64,000 nt of DNA from CALMBW01 sp963779645. Lineage in GTDB: Bacteria > Actinomycetota > CADDZG01 > WHSQ01. Shown here in pieces: positions 44,786 to 54,523 of this stretch; within the stretch, counting starts at the first letter, position 1, and every line of letters begins with the position of its first letter. Under the pieces are notes generated by a model, which ran no database searches, was not told where the DNA came from, and saw nothing but the letters and a program-made list of their open reading frames with translations. The translations under genes and the position numbers were made by a program. The stretch lies in contig CAVZYX010000005.1 of assembly GCA_963779645.1 (NCBI GenBank), positions 124,001 to 188,000 on the forward strand, given 5' to 3'.

Positions 44786-46488
44786 CTAGGCAGTGCCTTT
44801 CGCGTGCCACGGCAAGACCGAACGCTCGAGACCCACCCCCGAGGCCATCGCGAGACCCAGCGCGGCTGAGATCGTGAGTGTGTAGATCGGCTCGACGTAT
44901 AGAGACAGGATCACGGCATGAGCCGCAGCAGTCACAGCCGCGACGGCAGTGCACGTTGCGAAAGTGCGTTCGTCTCCCGCTTTCTCCGCGCGGCACCTCG
45001 ACCGTGAAGCCACGCGATCAGATAGAGAGCCATGATCATCAGAGCGCCGGGCAAACCAAGGCGGAATAGATAGTTGAGATAGGTCGAGTGGGTCCCCGCC
45101 CTCGGCACGTAACGTTGGCCTTCTCCTTCATGGACGGTGCCCGATTCAGTGCGGGGTTGCTCCGTTCCGTATCCGAACAGGATGTACTTACCCTTCAACG
45201 CATCGAGGGTGTCCCGGTAAAGGTCGTCTCGTGTCGTGACGGAGGCGCCACCGCCCGCTCTGCCTGTCAAAGGATCAACGTCGTACTTGATCAGGAACAC
45301 ACCGGTCAGTACGAGAGCTGCCAGGAAGCAGGCGATCAGAAACTCTAGTTTCCGCCTCCAACTAACGGCTCCATCGAGCAGCAGATAAAGGAACCCCACC
45401 CCAACGGCTGCCCATGCCCCTCGAGCAAGCGAGAAACCGACCCCGAACAGGCAAGCTGCGATCCCTACTGCGCCGAAGATCTTCCGACGTCGCTCCGGGC
45501 TCCACCACAGGAAGAAGGCCAGAGGCAGCACTGCCGCAGAGATACCCGCATACGTGAGCGCATTCCGCGGGAACGAACGAAGCCGCGGAACCGTTCGAGC
45601 ATCGGCCAGGCCGACATCGTCGTAAAGCAGCGACACACCAGCGGTTCGAAGCTCATCCTCGTAAGGACGCGCCGAACCTTGGAACTGCACGACGAGACTG
45701 TTCTCGTAAGCCTGGAACTTGGGCCTGAAGATCTCGAACTGAGGGATCTCCGGATCGCGTTCCCTCCGCGCCTTCAAAACGTTGTCGAGTTCCGTGATCC
45801 CCGGCTTGGTGGACCGGGCGTACTTGATCATCCCGATGTTGTTCGGGAACGCGTCGACGCCATAGGCCTCCTCGACCCGCTGGCGAATCTCGTCGTCTTG
45901 CAATGGTTGGATCGGAACACCGACCCATTCGAACAGTGCACCTAGCGACAGAACGATCACGAAGGCTACGAGCCCCGAAGCGGCTGCTACCCGCGGAGCG
46001 AGGTCCCGGAATTGGTCGACCACCAGCAACAGCGTCCCGCTGATCAGAACCTGGATGCCTAGGAGCAGCAGAAAGTGCTTGAGGTCGGCTTTACCGATCA
46101 CCAGCAGTCCTGCTCCGGTCCAAACGACCATCGCGATCGGTAGGCGGATCCATTTACCGCCAACGGGAAAACGCCGCTCTCGCCACACCGAAAAGACCCA
46201 ACGCAAGACAACCGTCAGCCATCCGATCAAGAGAACGAACGGCATCATGTTCACTAGCCATCCGCCGATGCCCACGAACAGCGGTGCCGAAAGTGCGTAA
46301 GGAAGTGGGAGCACCAAGCAAGCAGCCACCGCGGCCACGGCGAAAGCCCACATCGCGATCACGCCGCCCTGCAAACTTCCAGTTCCCCAGGCGACGAACC
46401 CGGTTATGAGTGCCGCGATCGCAGCCACCCACAGCAGTCGTGCCCACTTTCCGGGGGTAGCCGATGGAATTTTGTCGAGGATGGTCAC
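44786..46488 (-). CDS. O-antigen ligase/Wzy-like polymerase, apparent frameshift
   Basis: A multi-helix membrane protein with a large extracytoplasmic loop (about 230-310) and TTRDDLYRDTLDALKGKYIL, GYGTEQPR and THSTYLNYLFRLGLPGALM, as in O-antigen ligase and polymerase proteins. The first frame ends soon after the helix LYLIAWLHGR with a non-hydrophobic tail. The next frame supplies the expected last helices (TFATCTAVAAVTAAAHAVIL; IYTLTISAALGLAMASGV) and stops exactly against the flippase start. The break is near 44975-44985, where one G appears missing. The GTG at 46488, just after the upstream stop, is my start; the open frame extends to 46542. Confidence 0.75.
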
Positions 46489-46492
46489 AACG

Positions 46493-48511
46493 TCAGGGTT
46501 GAGCGGGCGAGGCCTGATTCCGAGAGCCGCGCCGCAAGGCAACTACACCTATCGCGATAGATCCGACGATGCACGCCCAGACGACGCCTGTCGAGAACGG
46601 GCCGGCCACGGCCAACACCGCCATGGCGACGAAACTCAAGATCGTCATGGACAGTGCAGGCACCATGCCGAGGGCTTCGGGAAGTTCACCATCGGGGAGC
46701 AGCCACCGGAACAACAGATACCCGGGGACCAGCATCACGGCGAGGCCAAGCACCGCTAGCAAGATGTCGAGGGGACCGCCCCCCTTTGGCTCACCCTGAG
46801 AGTCGAATGGTTCGCCGGTAGCCATGTCCCTTACCCACAGGTGCTCGCCGACGACCCACACCTCCGTTCCCTCCGTTGAGAACAAGGTCGGGCCCTCTCC
46901 AGAGATCACGTTGACGTTGGATCCCTGGGAATTGAAAGCCTGAGCAACGACGACGATCGGCTCTTCGCCTAGACGTTCTATCCCGGCCTGCGCGTCTTCG
47001 AGAACCCCACGCGAGACCTTGTCGTAGGTCTCTTGGCCCCGCAACGTCGGTTCACCTGCGAGGTAGTTCTCTAGCGAGCCCAGATAGAGAAAAGCGTTCT
47101 CGATCTCGCCACTCGGCATCCCATAACGAGACGTGTTGCCCGACAGCTTCGTGAAGCCCCATATCTGGAACTCCTGATCGGGCTCGTCGTCGATCACGAA
47201 GACGACGGGACGGCCCTCGTGATCCTCGAGGACCGAGCGGAGGTGGTCAAGCTGAAGGCGTTGGGATGGCGATATCCAGCCTCCGTTCGCGTTGTTCCAT
47301 CCCGAAACCTCCAAGCCTTTCGTGAAGTTGGTGGCGATGATCACAACTAGGGCAACGACACCAAGTAGCGCGAGGCGCCGCGGACCGCCCTCGTCCGCTT
47401 TCGTCAAGAAGAATCGAGCCGCGAAGTAAACGCCCAATCCGACCAACAACACCCATGCGAGCGTCGTGTTGAAGAACCGGTAGTACGGATAGGCCTTGCC
47501 GGCGAGGAATCCGAAGATCCCGACGAGTGGAGCAAGCCACACGATGCTGACGCGTGTCAATTCATCCTCAGCAGCCTTGCGCTTGGTCATCGCCAGTAGC
47601 CCGATGACTCCGATCAGCATCAAGGGTGCATTGAGAGCGGGTCTCATAGCTTTGATCCACAGAACCAAACGGTCGACGAAGAAATCGCTTCCGTAAGGAG
47701 GTGCCAACGCCGACTCGCTGAGTGATGCCGACTTCCCCCAGATGCCAACGGTCCAGACGGCAACCATCAGGATCCCTGCAACGAACGCAGTGACGAGCAT
47801 CGGGCCGTCGTCGCGTATGACGCTCTTGAGTTCACGACGGAAGAGTGCTCGTACCACGGCCATGGCCCCCAGCACGATGCAGAAGAAAGCCAAGGTTGTT
47901 GGGTGCGTGAACCCGGACGCAAGTAAGAGCGCGGCGAATCCGATCCGAGCCGGCCACGAATCTCGAGTACCTGGGATCAGATAGAGCGACGCCGCGAGGA
48001 AGACCAGGCAGAGAACGTTGTCGAGGTATCCCACGAAGGGAGGCGTGAGCAACAAGCTGCCCGCTCCGAGTGCGACCGAATGCCAGATCAGCGGATCCTT
48101 GCGCTGTCGATAAGCGAATCCCGCCAGCAACAACGCGACAAGCACGGGGAGCACGACCATGAGGACGACGGTCACGCGCAAAGACGAGATCCCGGCCCCC
48201 TCACGGAGATAGCCACCCAGGATCGGGGCTGTCACTCGGTAGCCGCCCTCGAACATCCCGAAAGCACCCTCGATCTCGAGCAGCGTGACCGGATCCTCCG
48301 TGATCAAAGCCTCGGTTCGCCACGTGTAATAGGCGGGGTCCTTCGTGGGAGCAACACGGTCGGGGTTAGTGACGAACGTCCCGCCGAAAGCTGCCAGGAG
48401 GATCAGCGTGGTGATGATGTAGGCGACGGGGCGCCCCAGCCACCCCGAGACCCGGCCTATCAGGGTCGGCGAAACGTCGGGAGCGCGGTCTGACAAGGTC
48501 GATGTAGTCAT
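46493..48511 (-). CDS. GT-C-like polytopic membrane protein
   Basis: A 672-residue protein with about a dozen membrane helices in the first 400 residues, a soluble extracytoplasmic domain (about 420-580: HLRSVLEDHEGRPVVFVIDD, GEEPIVVVAQAFNSQGSNV), then three more helices. An acidic first loop (TNPDRVAPTKDPAYYTWRTE) suggests a polyprenyl-phosphate-sugar-dependent GT-C glycosyltransferase, but the family is not certain. It lies between the ligase-like gene and AP5 with gaps of 4-12 bases. Confidence 0.6.
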   Translation of the reverse strand: MTTSTLSDRAPDVSPTLIGRVSGWLGRPVAYIITTLILLAAFGGTFVTNPDRVAPTKDPAYYTWRTEALITEDPVTLLEIEGAFGMFEGGYRVTAPILGGYLREGAGISSLRVTVVLMVVLPVLVALLLAGFAYRQRKDPLIWHSVALGAGSLLLTPPFVGYLDNVLCLVFLAASLYLIPGTRDSWPARIGFAALLLASGFTHPTTLAFFCIVLGAMAVVRALFRRELKSVIRDDGPMLVTAFVAGILMVAVWTVGIWGKSASLSESALAPPYGSDFFVDRLVLWIKAMRPALNAPLMLIGVIGLLAMTKRKAAEDELTRVSIVWLAPLVGIFGFLAGKAYPYYRFFNTTLAWVLLVGLGVYFAARFFLTKADEGGPRRLALLGVVALVVIIATNFTKGLEVSGWNNANGGWISPSQRLQLDHLRSVLEDHEGRPVVFVIDDEPDQEFQIWGFTKLSGNTSRYGMPSGEIENAFLYLGSLENYLAGEPTLRGQETYDKVSRGVLEDAQAGIERLGEEPIVVVAQAFNSQGSNVNVISGEGPTLFSTEGTEVWVVGEHLWVRDMATGEPFDSQGEPKGGGPLDILLAVLGLAVMLVPGYLLFRWLLPDGELPEALGMVPALSMTILSFVAMAVLAVAGPFSTGVVWACIVGSIAIGVVALRRGSRNQASPAQP

Positions 48512-48523
48512 GAGGGCCGCATC

Positions 48524-50137
48524 CTATCCAGTGCAAACAAGGGAGGTCAGCATCTTGGCTGGGATGGCCATCTGGAGCAGTCTGTCGGATGGCTCGAGGC
48601 TTCCCATGTACTTCTCGGCATCTCCCACCAGGTTGTCATCCACCGTGTAGCGCCCGAGGTATTCGGCGATCTCTTCTTCGGTCACATCGTGGATCCGCAT
48701 CTTGTTCTCGCTGAGGAAAACCTCAGTTGGCCACACCGCACGGATCACACTGCCGAACTCGTTGTTCACGTCCGCTTTGATCTCGTTGGGGTTGATCCCG
48801 AAGCCATTCACATCAGGAGCGTCAGGCTGTTGACCGTGATCGGCCGTAAGGATCACGACGTAACGCCCTCGGCCAACCTCTTCGTCCAACGACGCAAGGA
48901 TGTCGCCGAGAACCTCATCCGTGGCAAGGAGAGATTGATTCACTTCCTCTGACTCCATGTTGAAATAGTGCCCGACCCTGTCTATCTGCTTGAAGTTCGT
49001 GAACAAGAGGTCGGTGATCTCATCCTTGCCGTACCCCTCCTCACTGATCATGTTCAGCAGCGCGTCGCGATGGAACCGGATGAATGCCGGCGTCTCTTCC
49101 TTCCTATCGGGAGCTGCAAGGATCTCGTTGTCCAGCCACGCTCCATCGGACCTGCCGTCCTCAGCATCAAGTTCTGAGATGTAGTCCTCGAGGCCGGACG
49201 TCGCCGCTACAGCGTCTGGCAGGCTGTAGTGCTCCTCATTCGTCTTCCATTCGTTCGTCTCTGTGTTCAGCCAGATCGCGTCATCCTTGTCGCCGCCCGT
49301 TCTCTCGGCACCCTGCCCGATCATGCCGAGATGCCAAGGCTCGTATCCGAGCATCCCAACGAGAGCCTTGTTGTCGTTCTGTTCGTCCCATCTCTCGGCG
49401 ATCGTCGGCACCTGGATGAATCGCGACGACTCACCTTCGAGGAACGCGTCTCGGACCTCACCGGCTTCGTCTCGCACTGGAACGCCGGTCACTCCATGCG
49501 TCCACGGATAGGCCCCGGTCCCGATAGTGGTGTGAACGGCTGGGGTGACCGAGGGATTGGAGCCCACGGTTGCGTTCTCGTAGGACACGCCCTCTTCCAT
49601 CATCGCGGCGAGGTTCTTCCAATCACCCGGCCACTGCGCGAGCGTGTTCCATCCGCCGCCGTCCCACACGATCGTAAGGATCAAGCGCGGTCGGTCGGTT
49701 GCAAGGCTACGAGCGCTGAGCTCCGCAGCTTCCGTTAGTGGCTTGCCCTCGAAATCGCTGACGTTGCCGTGCAAGAGGGTCGCGATGGTTGGCGCGATAT
49801 CGGCAAGATCGACGGGCCTCTCCACCTGACCGCGGGGCTTCACGATCCCCGGCCCGTAGACGACCAGCGGGACACGCTGCAGGTACGACCACGGCCCCGA
49901 ATGCGACCAGCCTCCGGCTCCGGAGGCCATGTAGGCGGGTTGTCGAGGAAGGATCGCTATCTGTCCGGAACGAGCCTCGAAGAAACCGCGTTGCGTTCGT
50001 TCTAGCCAAGACTCGGGCAGAGAGCATGCCTGCTGCTCGAAGGTCGGCAATTCCTCCTCAGAGATGAGGACCAGAGCGGCAACGCCGAGTGCACTAACGA
50101 TCAGAGCTGCAGCGCCCAGGATCGCAACTGGTCTCAG
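48524..50137 (-). CDS. AP-superfamily phosphodiesterase, circularly permuted (AP5), CTG start
   Basis: The first conventional start is TTG at 50050, but the frame upstream encodes a membrane anchor (VAILGAAALIVSALGVAALV) like those of AP3 and AP6. No ATG, GTG or TTG lies above it. A CTG at 50137 overlaps the MFS stop as CTGA with GGAG upstream, and I use it (537 residues). The C-terminal-type segment comes first: ARSGQIAI, GWSHSGPWSY with His79, RVPLVVYGPG and LADIAPTIATLL. The core follows: Asp159 (VWDGGG), Thr198 (NPSVTPAVHTTIGTG), Asp386 and His390 (KQIDRVGH), Asp433-His434 (TADHGQQP). Confidence 0.8.
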   Translation of the reverse strand: MRPVAILGAAALIVSALGVAALVLISEEELPTFEQQACSLPESWLERTQRGFFEARSGQIAILPRQPAYMASGAGGWSHSGPWSYLQRVPLVVYGPGIVKPRGQVERPVDLADIAPTIATLLHGNVSDFEGKPLTEAAELSARSLATDRPRLILTIVWDGGGWNTLAQWPGDWKNLAAMMEEGVSYENATVGSNPSVTPAVHTTIGTGAYPWTHGVTGVPVRDEAGEVRDAFLEGESSRFIQVPTIAERWDEQNDNKALVGMLGYEPWHLGMIGQGAERTGGDKDDAIWLNTETNEWKTNEEHYSLPDAVAATSGLEDYISELDAEDGRSDGAWLDNEILAAPDRKEETPAFIRFHRDALLNMISEEGYGKDEITDLLFTNFKQIDRVGHYFNMESEEVNQSLLATDEVLGDILASLDEEVGRGRYVVILTADHGQQPDAPDVNGFGINPNEIKADVNNEFGSVIRAVWPTEVFLSENKMRIHDVTEEEIAEYLGRYTVDDNLVGDAEKYMGSLEPSDRLLQMAIPAKMLTSLVCTG

Positions 50138-51444
50138 CTCGACCCGCTCCTCTGCATGGCACTGTCAGATAGGAGGCCTGCTCGCTTGAACCACATCCCG
50201 ATCAGAGCGATCCCGGCCAGGAAGATAACTCCCATGATCGCGATCAGAACACCCTGGTTGCCGCCGCTTGAAGACTCTTCCCAGAAGATCTGGAGTCCGC
50301 CCGCCGCCAGCAACCACGCGATGTTGTAGGCGATGTCGTAAAGCGAGAAGGCGCGGCCCCGGAAATCATCTCCGAGAGATTCCTGCACCATCGTGTCGAG
50401 CGAGATCTTCGCAAGGAAGAAACCCAACCCCAGGCAGAAGGTCAGCGCTGCTAGAGAAACCTTCGTATCGATCGCTCCGAGCAGCGCTGAGGCCGCACCG
50501 GCCAACACCGAGGCACCCAACACGACGAGAGCCGTCGTGCGCACCCGCTCGGATAAACGCTGCGCCGACACGAATCCAAGTGCGGCACCGATCGCCCCCG
50601 CGCCCCCCGTGATGATCAACAGTTGAAGATCGTCATCGGCAAGGAGTTCCCGGGCCGAGAAACCGATGCACACGATCGCGAAACTCCACAGCAGGCGGAG
50701 CCAGAAATACGTGGTGATCGACGACGCTGCTTTCGGCGTGCGAGCGACCTCCCTGAACCCGGCCCAGATGTTGCCTGCCACTCGGCCAACCTCTTGAAGG
50801 AAGGTCAGTTTCGCGGGCCGCGGCTCCCCTGCCTTACGGATCATCAGTGCCAAAACCGCAGCGACCCCATAGACCGCCGCTCCGACGAGCACCACCGGAT
50901 CCGTATCGATCATGTCCGTAGCTATGAGGGCCGCGCCGGCTCCGCCGAGTTGGAACATGGCTCCGCCGAGTTGAGACACGGCGTTGCCTTCGACGAGCGA
51001 CCCTCCATCCAATGCAGCGGGCAATGCGGCAGCCTTGGTTGCCAGCACAACACGGGTCATCGAAAGGGTGAGTAGGAAAGCCGCGAACAACGGGAAGTCG
51101 CCGATGTCCGCACTACCGAGCAAAGCGATGGCCGCTATCGGCAGAGCTCGCACGACGTTCGAGAGGAACAGCAGACGCTGGCGCTCCCATCGATCGATCA
51201 CCACCCCGAAGAACGGCGAAAGGATCGTGTAAGGCACCAGGACGTACAAGACGATCCGGAGAAGCTCCTCAGGGTCGCGGGCGTTCTCGAGGTCGAAGCC
51301 CTCCTGCCCTCCAAAAGCGACGACCTTAGCGAGAGCCGCTTGAACGATCCCGTCTCCAGCCTGAGACGCGAACTGCACGCCCATCAGCAGCCCGAAGTCG
51401 CGCTTGTGGAAGATGAGGTCTAGACCTCGTTTGATCATGTTCAT
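50134..51444 (-). CDS. MFS transporter
   Basis: A 436-residue MFS protein of the EntS/MFS_3-like type with about twelve helices. The loop motif is PFFGVVIDRWERQRLLFL (about 77-94). It lies between two permuted AP-family genes: AP6 ends upstream with a 42-base gap, and AP5 is coupled to its stop. It may export a building block or product of the locus (inference). ATG 51444 is used; an in-frame ATG two codons later is possible. Confidence 0.85.
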   Translation of the reverse strand: MNMIKRGLDLIFHKRDFGLLMGVQFASQAGDGIVQAALAKVVAFGGQEGFDLENARDPEELLRIVLYVLVPYTILSPFFGVVIDRWERQRLLFLSNVVRALPIAAIALLGSADIGDFPLFAAFLLTLSMTRVVLATKAAALPAALDGGSLVEGNAVSQLGGAMFQLGGAGAALIATDMIDTDPVVLVGAAVYGVAAVLALMIRKAGEPRPAKLTFLQEVGRVAGNIWAGFREVARTPKAASSITTYFWLRLLWSFAIVCIGFSARELLADDDLQLLIITGGAGAIGAALGFVSAQRLSERVRTTALVVLGASVLAGAASALLGAIDTKVSLAALTFCLGLGFFLAKISLDTMVQESLGDDFRGRAFSLYDIAYNIAWLLAAGGLQIFWEESSSGGNQGVLIAIMGVIFLAGIALIGMWFKRAGLLSDSAMQRSGSS

Positions 51445-51486
51445 CTCGGGGCGGACTCTAACTTGACCACCAGGGCAGTCTGCCTC

Positions 51487-53184
51487 CTAGTCACCGATGG
51501 TGAAGTCGCCCTCGGGGTACTCCCCGGGGCCGAAAGACTCGATCTGTTCAGGCGTAAGGGAGCCGAGAAAGTCGGTCGAGAAAGCACCCGCGAACAAGAT
51601 CTCACCCAGTCTTGCCTCGGGGACCCGGTCGGCGCCCGCCGCACCCTCGGGGATGTTGTCGCCGATCGTGTATGTGCCGAGGTAGCGAGCGATATCGGCG
51701 CCGTTATGTTCGGAGTCGGCCAGTGCATCCATGTCCAGGTAGATGTCGACCGGCGTGATCTTCTCGACCACGTTGCCGAATCTGTCCTCTAGGTCTCGTT
51801 GCAGTTCCTTGTTGTTGATCCGCCATCCCCCGAAGTTATCGGGCAAGGGCTGCTGTCCGTGGTCGGCGGTCAAGGTCACCAGATAGTTCCCCTTCCCCGC
51901 GACGTCGTCGAGAACATCTAAGAACCGTCCGATCTGGTCGTCCGTTTCCCTTATGACATCGCCCTCTTCGGGGCCGGTCACGTTCCATGCGTGGCCCGCA
52001 TAGTCCGGCATCTTCATCTCGACCCACATGATGTCCGTCACTTCGTCGTCACCGAAACCCTCATTGCGAAGAACGAGTTCCACCGCATCACCTGTGAAAC
52101 GCACGAATGCCGGTGTGCCTGGACGAACAAGGTCTTCTTGAAGTTGCTCAAGGTCGTGTCCGAACCAGCCGTCGCCCTCAAGACCATCGCGAACGTCTAG
52201 TTCCTGTTCGTAGCTCTCCAGCGTCCCTATATCCGTCGTTGCCAGATAATCCGGGAGCTCGTAATAATCCTCGTTGACCCACCATTCGTTCTCGGCGGCT
52301 TCCCAGAGAACCGCGATGTCACGATCTCCACCCTCACGTTGCGCTCCGTGGCCGATCATGCCGAGGTGCCACCCCTCGTAGGACACGGTCGCCACGATGG
52401 GCTGGTTGTCATTCTGCTCATCCCATAACTCGGAAACCGTCGGGACCTTGAGATAACGCGGGTCTGCATCCTGCAGCCATGTGTCGGTGTTCTTGCCATC
52501 CGCTCCGCGCATCTGATTACCGGGGATGCCGTGTTCTATCGGATAGACGCCCGTCCCCATCGTTGCGTGGAGTGCTCCCGTTATCGATGGAGCGGAACCG
52601 ATGGTTGCGTTCACGTACGTGGTGCCTTCATCCATCAGCCTACGGATGTTCGGCCAGGTTTGAGAGTGATACTGAAGCGCGTTCCATCCCCCACCGTCGA
52701 TGACGATGTTGAAGATCGTCTTCGGCGCCTCGCCGGACCACTCGATAAGAGGTTCGCCGGCATAGCTCGAGGTATCCATGTCGAGCACGCTAGCGATAGT
52801 CGGCGCGATCCCTGCGATGTCCACCTCGTCGGCGCGTTCCTCTGCGGGAACGTTCGGTCCCCACAGGACGATCGGAACGCGCGTTAGGTAGTTCCACGGA
52901 TTGGGATGCGACGTGGACGTCGTCGGAGTGGAAGTACCGAGGGTCGTGAGGTCCCACTCCCCCAACAGGAAACTGTGGGGCGTCGGGACGAGCATAATCT
53001 CCCCCGAGCTTCCAGGGACATGGCCTCGGAACAGGTGTTCCATGATCGGCTTTCCCAGCGATGTCGCCATCGCCTCTTCGGTCGGAGCATCGTCCGGGAC
53101 AACCGGCTCGGATGCCAGAAGGTAGATAGCGCCACCCGCGATGAGCGTCGCGACGACCATCACGGCAAGAACGCGCTTCGGCAC
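51487..53184 (-). CDS. AP-superfamily phosphodiesterase, circularly permuted (AP6)
   Basis: A 565-residue protein with an N-terminal anchor (RVLAVMVVATLIAGGAIYLLA). The segment normally found at the C-terminus is first: PGSSGEIMLVP, TSTSHPNPWNYL with His93, RVPIVLWGPN and IAGIAPTIASVL. The nucleophile core follows: Asp163 (VIDGGGW), Thr202 (APSITGALHATMGTG), the block GWHLGMIGHGAQREGGDRD shared with AP3 and AP5, Asp394 and His398 (KMPDYAGH), Asp441-His442 (TADHGQQP). The start is GTG 53184 with AAGGAG nine bases upstream. It is the first gene of the minus-strand run to the flippase and is divergent from AP7. Confidence 0.85.
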   Translation of the reverse strand: MPKRVLAVMVVATLIAGGAIYLLASEPVVPDDAPTEEAMATSLGKPIMEHLFRGHVPGSSGEIMLVPTPHSFLLGEWDLTTLGTSTPTTSTSHPNPWNYLTRVPIVLWGPNVPAEERADEVDIAGIAPTIASVLDMDTSSYAGEPLIEWSGEAPKTIFNIVIDGGGWNALQYHSQTWPNIRRLMDEGTTYVNATIGSAPSITGALHATMGTGVYPIEHGIPGNQMRGADGKNTDTWLQDADPRYLKVPTVSELWDEQNDNQPIVATVSYEGWHLGMIGHGAQREGGDRDIAVLWEAAENEWWVNEDYYELPDYLATTDIGTLESYEQELDVRDGLEGDGWFGHDLEQLQEDLVRPGTPAFVRFTGDAVELVLRNEGFGDDEVTDIMWVEMKMPDYAGHAWNVTGPEEGDVIRETDDQIGRFLDVLDDVAGKGNYLVTLTADHGQQPLPDNFGGWRINNKELQRDLEDRFGNVVEKITPVDIYLDMDALADSEHNGADIARYLGTYTIGDNIPEGAAGADRVPEARLGEILFAGAFSTDFLGSLTPEQIESFGPGEYPEGDFTIGD

Positions 53185-53230
53185 TCTGTGAGCTCCTTGA
53201 AGGATCGGGGTTCGGCACCGAAAAGGTAAC

Positions 53231-54523
53231 TTGGGTCATGTGCAACCTAGCGACAGCCAGCGCCGGGGCTGGATAATCGGCCAGACGCTGGCGGGACGGA
53301 CGATCATCGTCGTCGCTATCGCCGGGATCATCTCCCTAATCGGAGCCGTCCTTCGGCTCGCATGCGTAGGGCGCTCCTGTGAGGTACTCGAAGCTGTCAG
53401 TGCGGATGTTCCTTTCTGCCGTCTCCCCGATGCCACGCGAGCGCTCGTATCTGCCGGCTTCAGGGACGGTCGTTCGCCAAACATCCTGGGCGTCAGGCGA
53501 GGGTCTCTCGAAGTTCCGCTCCCATTGGTCTTCTCGGGTGTCGGCTTCGAGCGTGGGGTGGCCATCCCCGAAAACGTCACTCTGGATCGAGTAGCTCCGA
53601 CGGTTGCTCAGGCGATGGGGCTTGAACGTCTGCACCCAGAAGTGCGATCGGGAACGGCTATCGAGGGAATCACGACCGGCGAGAGTCCCGACCTCGTCGT
53701 CATGGTCGTGATGAAAGGCGTCGAAGCACCGGAGGCTCAAGAGATGGTGTCCTTCTCTGCCTTGACAGAGGCAGGAAGCGCGACGTTCGCCGCGGCCCCC
53801 GGGAGCTCACCGCTCGATCCCACGGCTTTGCTGACAACGATAGGAACCGGTGGCCTTCCCCACCAACACGGGATCACCGGAAGGTTGGTTCGCAACGACC
53901 AAGGAAACCTCGTAGAGGCATGGGGCAGGCAGTCACCGGTTTCGGTCATAGCGGGACTCGGTGACGATCTCGATGACCTGACCGACCAGAAAGCCGAGAT
54001 AGGACTCGTAGCAGCAGACCCGTCCGACCAAGGGTTGATCGGTGGCAACTGGTACATCTCGAACGATAGGGATGACCTTGCCGTCGTGCCGGCTCCGAAC
54101 GCGCCTGCAGAGGTAGAGCGACTGCTCGACAGCGGGTACGGCAACTCCGGCGCGCCGGACCTTCTGGGTGTAACACTCGAAGGCGACCCAGAGACGATCG
54201 ACGGAGTCCTATCTAAGATCGTGGATCTCGTTACCGCGTCGACGACGAGTCCCGCATTCGTCGTGACGACCATTGGAGTTCCGGAGCAAACCGCGTCGAT
54301 GTCGGCGACCGAGATCGAAAGCATCGTTGAGTCTCAGATGGGCACCCCGGTGATCGAAGCATCGACGCCTGGAGGATTCTTCGTCGATCAGGACGTGCTC
54401 GCCGACGAAGGGATCCCCGAGGATGACATCATCGCGGCGCTCGCTGCCGTCGAGAGTGGTGGAACTAGGGTGTTTGCAGATGTATTCGCCGCGATCGCGG
54501 TGAGCTTCGAGAGGTATTGCTGA
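53231..54523 (+). CDS. permuted AP-superfamily pseudoenzyme (AP7)
   Basis: A 430-residue protein with a membrane anchor (TIIVVAIAGIISLIGAVL) and the permuted layout of AP3, AP5 and AP6: EVPLPLVFSGVGF and DRVAPTVAQAMG come first, then PDLVVMVVMKG, GSSPLDPTALLTTIGTG and LPHQHGITG. Every catalytic position is lost. The metal Asp is Lys162, the nucleophile Thr is Pro197, no D-x-x-x-H pair is found, and the ADHG motif is TIGV. It probably binds rather than cleaves, or regulates the active paralogues (inference). The start is TTG 53231 or GTG 53240. Its stop overlaps the permease start (TGATG). Confidence 0.75.
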   Translation: MGHVQPSDSQRRGWIIGQTLAGRTIIVVAIAGIISLIGAVLRLACVGRSCEVLEAVSADVPFCRLPDATRALVSAGFRDGRSPNILGVRRGSLEVPLPLVFSGVGFERGVAIPENVTLDRVAPTVAQAMGLERLHPEVRSGTAIEGITTGESPDLVVMVVMKGVEAPEAQEMVSFSALTEAGSATFAAAPGSSPLDPTALLTTIGTGGLPHQHGITGRLVRNDQGNLVEAWGRQSPVSVIAGLGDDLDDLTDQKAEIGLVAADPSDQGLIGGNWYISNDRDDLAVVPAPNAPAEVERLLDSGYGNSGAPDLLGVTLEGDPETIDGVLSKIVDLVTASTTSPAFVVTTIGVPEQTASMSATEIESIVESQMGTPVIEASTPGGFFVDQDVLADEGIPEDDIIAALAAVESGGTRVFADVFAAIAVSFERYC

